Source: Spirochaetaceae bacterium | GTDB lineage: Bacteria; Spirochaetota; Spirochaetia; DSM-27196; SKKC01 | Direction of reading: 5' to 3' | DNA: 44,069 nucleotides | Assembly (NCBI GenBank): GCA_007694005.1 | Contig: RECN01000054.1 | Span: 1-44,069 of the forward strand | Made by a program: the position numbers and the translations under genes | Part shown: positions 40,625-44,069 of the stretch, piece by piece | Numbering within the stretch: position 1 is the stretch's first letter | How the letters are laid out: the number at the start of each line of letters is the position of its first letter | The notes under the pieces: model-generated | What the model saw: the letters and a program-made list of their open reading frames with translations, nothing else | Database searches by the model: none | What the model was told of the DNA's origin: nothing

Positions 40625-40698
40625 GCCACCTTAGCTCAGCTGGCCAGAGCACGTGACTTGTAATCTCGGGGTCGCCGGTTCGAATCCGGCAGGTGGCT
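40625..40698 (+). tRNA. tRNA-Thr (anticodon TGT)
   Basis: Cloverleaf with acceptor GCCACCT/AGGTGGC, D stem GCTC/GAGC, anticodon loop CTTGTAA (TGT) and T arm GCCGG-TTCGAAT-CCGGC. The anticodon stem (CGTGA/TCTCG) has one T-T mismatch. Discriminator T, CCA not encoded. 74 bases. Confidence 0.93.
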
Positions 40699-40828
40699 TC
40701 TTGACAGCCGAGTACCGGTGGTGCTACCGTCGGACGCGTTCGCGGGAGAACGTGTCAGAACGTATTTCTCCCGGTACGAAATCGATTCGTTCGAAAGACC
40801 AATCGTATATAAGTAGGAAGTTTATGAC

Positions 40829-40911
40829 GGGGCGATGCCCGAGCGGCCAAAGGGAGCAGACTGTAAATCTGCCGGCGTACGCCTTCGAAGGTTCGAATCC
40901 TTCTCGCCCCA
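40829..40911 (+). tRNA. tRNA-Tyr (anticodon GTA)
   Basis: Class II tRNA with acceptor GGGGCGA/TCGCCCC, anticodon stem CAGA/TCTG around CTGTAAA (GTA), a long variable arm and T arm AAGG-TTCGAAT-CCTT. Discriminator A; CCA not encoded. 83 bases. The 130 bases between it and tRNA-Thr contain a TTGACA (40701-40706) but no gene. Confidence 0.95.
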
Positions 40912-40932
40912 TACTTTTCCAGGGCAGCATGC

Positions 40933-41367
40933 ATGCCTGATTGGGAACCACACGGCCTACGCTTCACCTGCACCCGCTGTTCCAACTGCTGCCGACACGA
41001 ATCCGGATATGTTTTTCTTTCGGAAGAGGACATATCACGGTTTTCCGAAGGACTTTCGCTCGACCGGCGTTCGTTTCTTGATGCATACTGCAAACAGGTC
41101 GACCTCGGTCTCGTGCGTCGTATCAGTCTGAAAGAGCAGGAGAACTTCGATTGCATTTTCTTTATCGATGGCCGCTGCAGTGTGTATCCGATTCGCCCGC
41201 TCCAATGCCGGAGCTATCCGTTCTGGCCCTCCGTCGTCGCGTCCAGGGAGTCCTGGGACGCGGAAGCGTCTCATTGTCCCGGTATCAACATCGGACGGAG
41301 ACACTCGAACGAGACAGTGCTCGACTGGCTGATCAGACGAAGAGAGGAACCTCTCGTCGAGGAATGA
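40933..41367 (+). CDS. YkgJ-family cysteine-cluster protein
   Basis: A 144-residue protein with the cysteine pattern of the YkgJ family, which binds zinc or an Fe-S cluster: FTCTRCSNCCRHESGYVFLS (four Cys) near residue 12, then FFIDGRCSVYPIRPLQCRSY with CxxY-PxxC near 78, PFWP and SHCPGI. The function of the family is unknown. ATG 40933 has weak upstream signals. It lies 22 bases before a GTG-starting metallo-beta-lactamase gene, so they may form an operon. Confidence 0.88.
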   Translation: MPDWEPHGLRFTCTRCSNCCRHESGYVFLSEEDISRFSEGLSLDRRSFLDAYCKQVDLGLVRRISLKEQENFDCIFFIDGRCSVYPIRPLQCRSYPFWPSVVASRESWDAEASHCPGINIGRRHSNETVLDWLIRRREEPLVEE

Positions 41368-41389
41368 GCACAAATCTGCGGAGGCGTAC

Positions 41390-42337
41390 GTGACCTTCAA
41401 GTTCTGGGGGGTGCGTGGTTCGATCCCGACACCACTGACGAATGATCGTCTGAAACGCAAGATATCGGCGATAGTACAGAGGATACGCCCGCGTGATCTG
41501 GAAAGCCCGTCCGCCCGTGAAGCGTTCATGGCGGATCTTCCGGACTGGCTTTTTGGAACACCCGGAGGAAACACGACCTGTCTCGAAGTGATTCTGTCCG
41601 ACGGCACGCACGTGCTTTTTGATGCGGGAAGTGGACTTCGGGAGCTTTCGACCGCAAGACTGCAGAGCGATACCGGCCCGAACGCTTATCATCTGTTTTT
41701 CACCCATTTCCACTATGATCACCTCCAGGGGCTTCCTTTTTTTGCTCCGGCGTATATACCCGGCTATACGGTCAGGTTTTACAGTCCCGTCTCGGGGTTC
41801 GAAGATATTGTCAGGAATCAGATGCGCCACCCGTATTTCCCGGTGACCATGGACGGCTTCATGAAAAGTGATCTCTCTTTTCACGAACTTCCGACCTCCG
41901 GCGTCATCCATATCGGTACCGCGGTGATCAGATGGCGGCGGGTAAATCACCCCGGTGGAGCGTATGCCTACCGCATAGAGGACAACGGGCGCGTGCTGGT
42001 GTTCGCCCCCGACGTGGAGCTCTCGGACAAGGAGTTCGAGCGCAATGAGTCCAATCGGAGTTTTTTCGGTTCCGTGCATTCCATGGTTCTCGACGCCCAG
42101 TACACGCTCGGTGAAGCCATAGAAAAGTACGACTGGGGTCACTCGAGCTACAGCCTCGATGTCGATTTTGCCGGAGGGTGGCGGGTTCGAAAACTCTATC
42201 TGTTCCACCATGAGCCTCTATACGAGGACAGGAAGCTGTACAGGAATCTTCAGGCGGCGCGCTGGTACGCAGCACGCAGCGGACACGAGTCGCTTGAAGT
42301 GCATATGGCGGTCGAAGGGTCGGTTCATCGGGTATAA
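41390..42337 (+). CDS. Metallo-beta-lactamase-fold hydrolase
   Basis: A 315-residue protein of the MBL superfamily, resembling the branch with RNase Z- or PhnP-like phosphodiesterases. TFKFWGVRGSIPTP at the N-terminus and GGNTTCLEVILSDGTHVLFD, DAGSGLRELS, then the metal motif FFTHFHYDHLQGLPFFAP (HxHxDH near residue 107) are typical. Later histidines and Asp (VNHPGGAYAYRIED; FAPDVELSD; YDWGHSSYSLDVDFA; HHEPLYED) can complete the metal site. Substrate unknown. It starts at GTG 41390, between YkgJ and the last two genes. Confidence 0.87.
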   Translation: MTFKFWGVRGSIPTPLTNDRLKRKISAIVQRIRPRDLESPSAREAFMADLPDWLFGTPGGNTTCLEVILSDGTHVLFDAGSGLRELSTARLQSDTGPNAYHLFFTHFHYDHLQGLPFFAPAYIPGYTVRFYSPVSGFEDIVRNQMRHPYFPVTMDGFMKSDLSFHELPTSGVIHIGTAVIRWRRVNHPGGAYAYRIEDNGRVLVFAPDVELSDKEFERNESNRSFFGSVHSMVLDAQYTLGEAIEKYDWGHSSYSLDVDFAGGWRVRKLYLFHHEPLYEDRKLYRNLQAARWYAARSGHESLEVHMAVEGSVHRV

Positions 42338-42366
42338 ACGTGTATCCGGTCGATCGTACTGTCATG

Positions 42367-42375
42367 TGCTACAAT
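42367..42375 (+). promoter_or_regulatory. Extended -10 promoter element
   Basis: TGC-TACAAT is a good extended -10 ending 13 bases before ATG 42389. No convincing -35 is present. Confidence 0.45.
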
Positions 42376-42388
42376 TAAACCAGCGAAA

Positions 42389-42595
42389 ATGAGTCGTTCA
42401 GTAACCATACATGGTAACCAGGTGATATCTCTGTTCGTTTTATTACGGAAAAACGAAGAACGACTCGATCAGTCATGTCGGGTGCTGCTTCGATCAATCG
42501 AACAGAATTTGCAACAGGAACTATCAATTGAAGAACTTGAACAGATCGAACAACGGATACTTGACCCGGAGAACGGTGATTACACTCGGCCATAA
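42389..42595 (+). CDS. Small protein of unknown function
   Basis: A 68-residue protein, mostly helical: VISLFVLLRKNEERLDQSCR and LLRSIEQNLQQELSIEELEQ. The first ~20 residues are moderately hydrophobic but not a clear membrane segment. There is no Shine-Dalgarno site; an extended -10 lies 13 bases upstream. Its end overlaps the following secreted-protein start by 20 bases, supporting a true coding unit. No family recognised. Confidence 0.55.
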   Translation: MSRSVTIHGNQVISLFVLLRKNEERLDQSCRVLLRSIEQNLQQELSIEELEQIEQRILDPENGDYTRP

Positions 42596-44069
42596 GATAC
42601 GTGTGCCGGCGATTCTGCTTATGCTCGTCTGCAGCGTCGGTGTGGTCTACGGCCAGCGGTCGATCGACCCATCGGGCGAGCAGATACCTTTTCTGCGCTC
42701 CACAGCACTGGTGGCCGGTGAAGGTTCGGTGACGCAAACGGATAATCCCGACTTGACGGTTCTTAACCCGGCTTCAGTCGGAGCCTTGCAGCGCACCGTA
42801 CTCAGTCTTTCCTACACAGGCCTGACCGGTTTTGGTCGCAACGGACAGGGATGGGACGGCCACGCGGGAAGTATCATGGCGTCACAGCCGACGCGATACG
42901 GTGTTTTCAGCGGTGGTATCGGGGTAATCACCTCAGGGCTTGCGGACTTTGATGTGGGTTCTGGGCTTATGCTGTCCTTCGGCTACTCGCGTGACGTATG
43001 GGATGATCTTCTCGTGGGAGCCGGCATAACAACCGACTTTGGCGGCCATGGCGACGGTCTCGCCTTCGGCGCAGGCCTGGATGTCGGGTTTATTCACAGC
43101 CCGCTTACGCTGTTTGGTATCGAGGGGGCTCGATGGGGAGGCTCGCTTCGGCGTATGGGCTACCCGTACCGGCCTGTAGCGGGAGTTACCGGTTTACCGG
43201 CGTCTCTTACCCCACAGCTGGGACTTATGCTCCCACTCGTCAGCGACGGTAACGTGACGCTCGACCTGTACACCGATATTTCAAGCCCCGGATTTCGTGA
43301 CGGCAGGCTTTCGGTTGCGGCTGATCTCGGACTGTTTGACCGTGTATCCGTACAGACGGGAATCGGATTCAGTGTACGAGAGCTCATCGACGGGGATCTG
43401 CCTGTGCAGTCGCTGATCCCTTCAATCGGTATAAACGCACGGTTTACCGCCGGTCTCCCGGGCTCGTCGGATCGCGAAGGTTCGCTGATCGCAGAACAGG
43501 GTTGGGACCGGAACGAGTTTGCGGTGCGGAGCGCCGCACGCCCTCTGTACGGTGCAGTCTGGGGCGTGTCGACAGGAGTTACGGCTTCCCTCGGCGTCGC
43601 GGATAATAATCCTCCGGTCATCATCGTCGATTACGGCGATCGGCAGTACATCAGCCCGAATAACTCCGGCGTACAGGACGACATCGTCGTGCCGGTTGAG
43701 ATCTACGACGAGGAACGTTTTCTACAGGGCTACCGCTTCGTCATAGAGGACGAACAGGGGCGTGTTGTCAGAGAGTTTTCTGCCCGGACACCGCGACCCG
43801 AAGAGCGGAGCAGCGCAGTGTTCTTTGAACGGCTCACCAGAATTGATACCGGGATCACCGTTCCGGAGAGTTTTCGCTGGAACGGGCGGTCCGACGGTGG
43901 ATCGGTCGTGCCGGACGGAATATACGAGTTCTATGTCGAGGCCTGGGACGATAACGACAACAGGGCCGTCTCGGACCGTTTTGAGGTCGTCGTCGACCTG
44001 ACTCCGCCATCCGCAGACGTTTCAACCCCGTTTGGCGGTGACCGTGTATTCTCACCGGATGGTGACGGC
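42576..44069 (+). CDS. Secreted, probably outer-membrane protein with FlgD/CHU_C-like repeats, C-terminus outside window
   Basis: From GTG 42576 an open frame of 498 codons reaches the window end. A GGAG site lies five bases upstream. The N-terminus has a signal peptide (RVPAILLMLVCSVGVVYGQ, cleavage after G or Q). Residues ~30-330 are Gly-rich with alternating hydrophobicity, as in an outer-membrane barrel (LNPASVGALQRTVLSLSYTG, then SGGIGVITSGLADFDVGSGL), similar in outline to PorV/FadL-like proteins. Then come Ig-like domains with VPDGIYEFYVEAWDDNDNRA and DLTPPSADVSTPFGGDRVFS, PDGDG, the repeat-junction motif of FlgD/CHU_C-type domains. The rest and any C-terminal anchor are not visible. 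Function unknown; an envelope or adhesion role is inference. Confidence 0.75.
   Translation, partial: MITLGHKIRVPAILLMLVCSVGVVYGQRSIDPSGEQIPFLRSTALVAGEGSVTQTDNPDLTVLNPASVGALQRTVLSLSYTGLTGFGRNGQGWDGHAGSIMASQPTRYGVFSGGIGVITSGLADFDVGSGLMLSFGYSRDVWDDLLVGAGITTDFGGHGDGLAFGAGLDVGFIHSPLTLFGIEGARWGGSLRRMGYPYRPVAGVTGLPASLTPQLGLMLPLVSDGNVTLDLYTDISSPGFRDGRLSVAADLGLFDRVSVQTGIGFSVRELIDGDLPVQSLIPSIGINARFTAGLPGSSDREGSLIAEQGWDRNEFAVRSAARPLYGAVWGVSTGVTASLGVADNNPPVIIVDYGDRQYISPNNSGVQDDIVVPVEIYDEERFLQGYRFVIEDEQGRVVREFSARTPRPEERSSAVFFERLTRIDTGITVPESFRWNGRSDGGSVVPDGIYEFYVEAWDDNDNRAVSDRFEVVVDLTPPSADVSTPFGGDRVFSPDGDG

Noticed and set aside
40928-40937. GCATGCATGC palindrome before the YkgJ gene
   Set aside because: Short simple palindrome likely by chance; no regulator or hairpin of use.
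40653-40940. Open frame across tRNA-Thr and tRNA-Tyr
   Set aside because: Overlaps both tRNA genes, so it is not a coding region.
1-44069. CRISPR array, insertion sequence or complete prophage
   Set aside because: No regularly spaced repeats, transposase, integrase or phage structural genes are visible.

Overview
The window looks like a chromosome segment of a free-living, flagellated, high-GC spirochaete (Spirochaeta/Alkalispirochaeta-like). The evidence is a near-canonical FlaB periplasmic flagellin, a short spirochaete-style SMC, a PUR-domain (BpuR-like) nucleic-acid-binding protein beside RNase HII, several spirochaete-type proteins of unknown function, and a GTG/TTG-rich, tightly overlapping gene layout. 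The assignment rests on protein family character only; no database was consulted.

Region 1 (1-10.2 kb) is accessory. It opens with the end of a HigA antitoxin, followed by about 1 kb of decayed toxin-antitoxin genes: an antitoxin/RelE pair on + and a ParE/antitoxin pair on -, whose truncated toxins now collide at overlapping stop codons. A promoter then leads into six translationally coupled genes: hsdM, a DUF1016 (YhcG-type) PD-(D/E)XK nuclease, hsdS, a RhuM-like DNA-binding protein, a Doc toxin and hsdR. This is a type I restriction-modification locus with a toxin pair and an extra nuclease embedded in it. It ends near the 3' end of a tRNA-Gly gene, a typical docking site for genomic islands.

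Region 2 (10.3-25 kb) holds a Cys/Met-metabolism PLP enzyme, an M20 hydrolase, the PUR protein and RNase HII. Next comes a compact eight-gene acyl-chain cluster: a FabI/FabL-like reductase, a KAS III, a FabA-type and a FabZ-type dehydratase, a KAS I/II, a private acyl carrier protein, a PlsC-type acyltransferase and an enlarged AcpS-like phosphopantetheinyl transferase. Together they could prime, extend, dehydrate, reduce and transfer an acyl chain held on a dedicated carrier. No ketoreductase or malonyl transferase is present, so those would come from elsewhere. The cluster runs straight into smc, whose protein has no recognisable SMC hinge, followed by a membrane protein and a Pro/Ala-rich lipoprotein.

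Region 3 (25-33.5 kb) is conserved housekeeping: ffh, rpsP, khpA, rimM, trmD, rplS, then a putative FliK-like gene, an FlhB C-terminal-domain homologue, an HD-GYP phosphodiesterase, yraN, a small protein, coaD, rpmF, acpP and rnc. Translation, flagellar export and c-di-GMP turnover are linked by stop/start overlaps. The acpP-rnc leader carries two perfect hairpins.

Region 4 (33.5-44 kb) holds a CCA-adding enzyme and flaB on the - strand, thiamine pyrophosphokinase, a 586-aa protein of unknown function, an anchored protein that is possibly SPFH-like, a small membrane protein, methionine aminopeptidase, tRNA-Thr, tRNA-Tyr, a YkgJ-type cysteine-cluster protein, a metallo-beta-lactamase-fold hydrolase, a 68-aa protein and the first 498 codons of a secreted, probably outer-membrane, protein that runs off the end.
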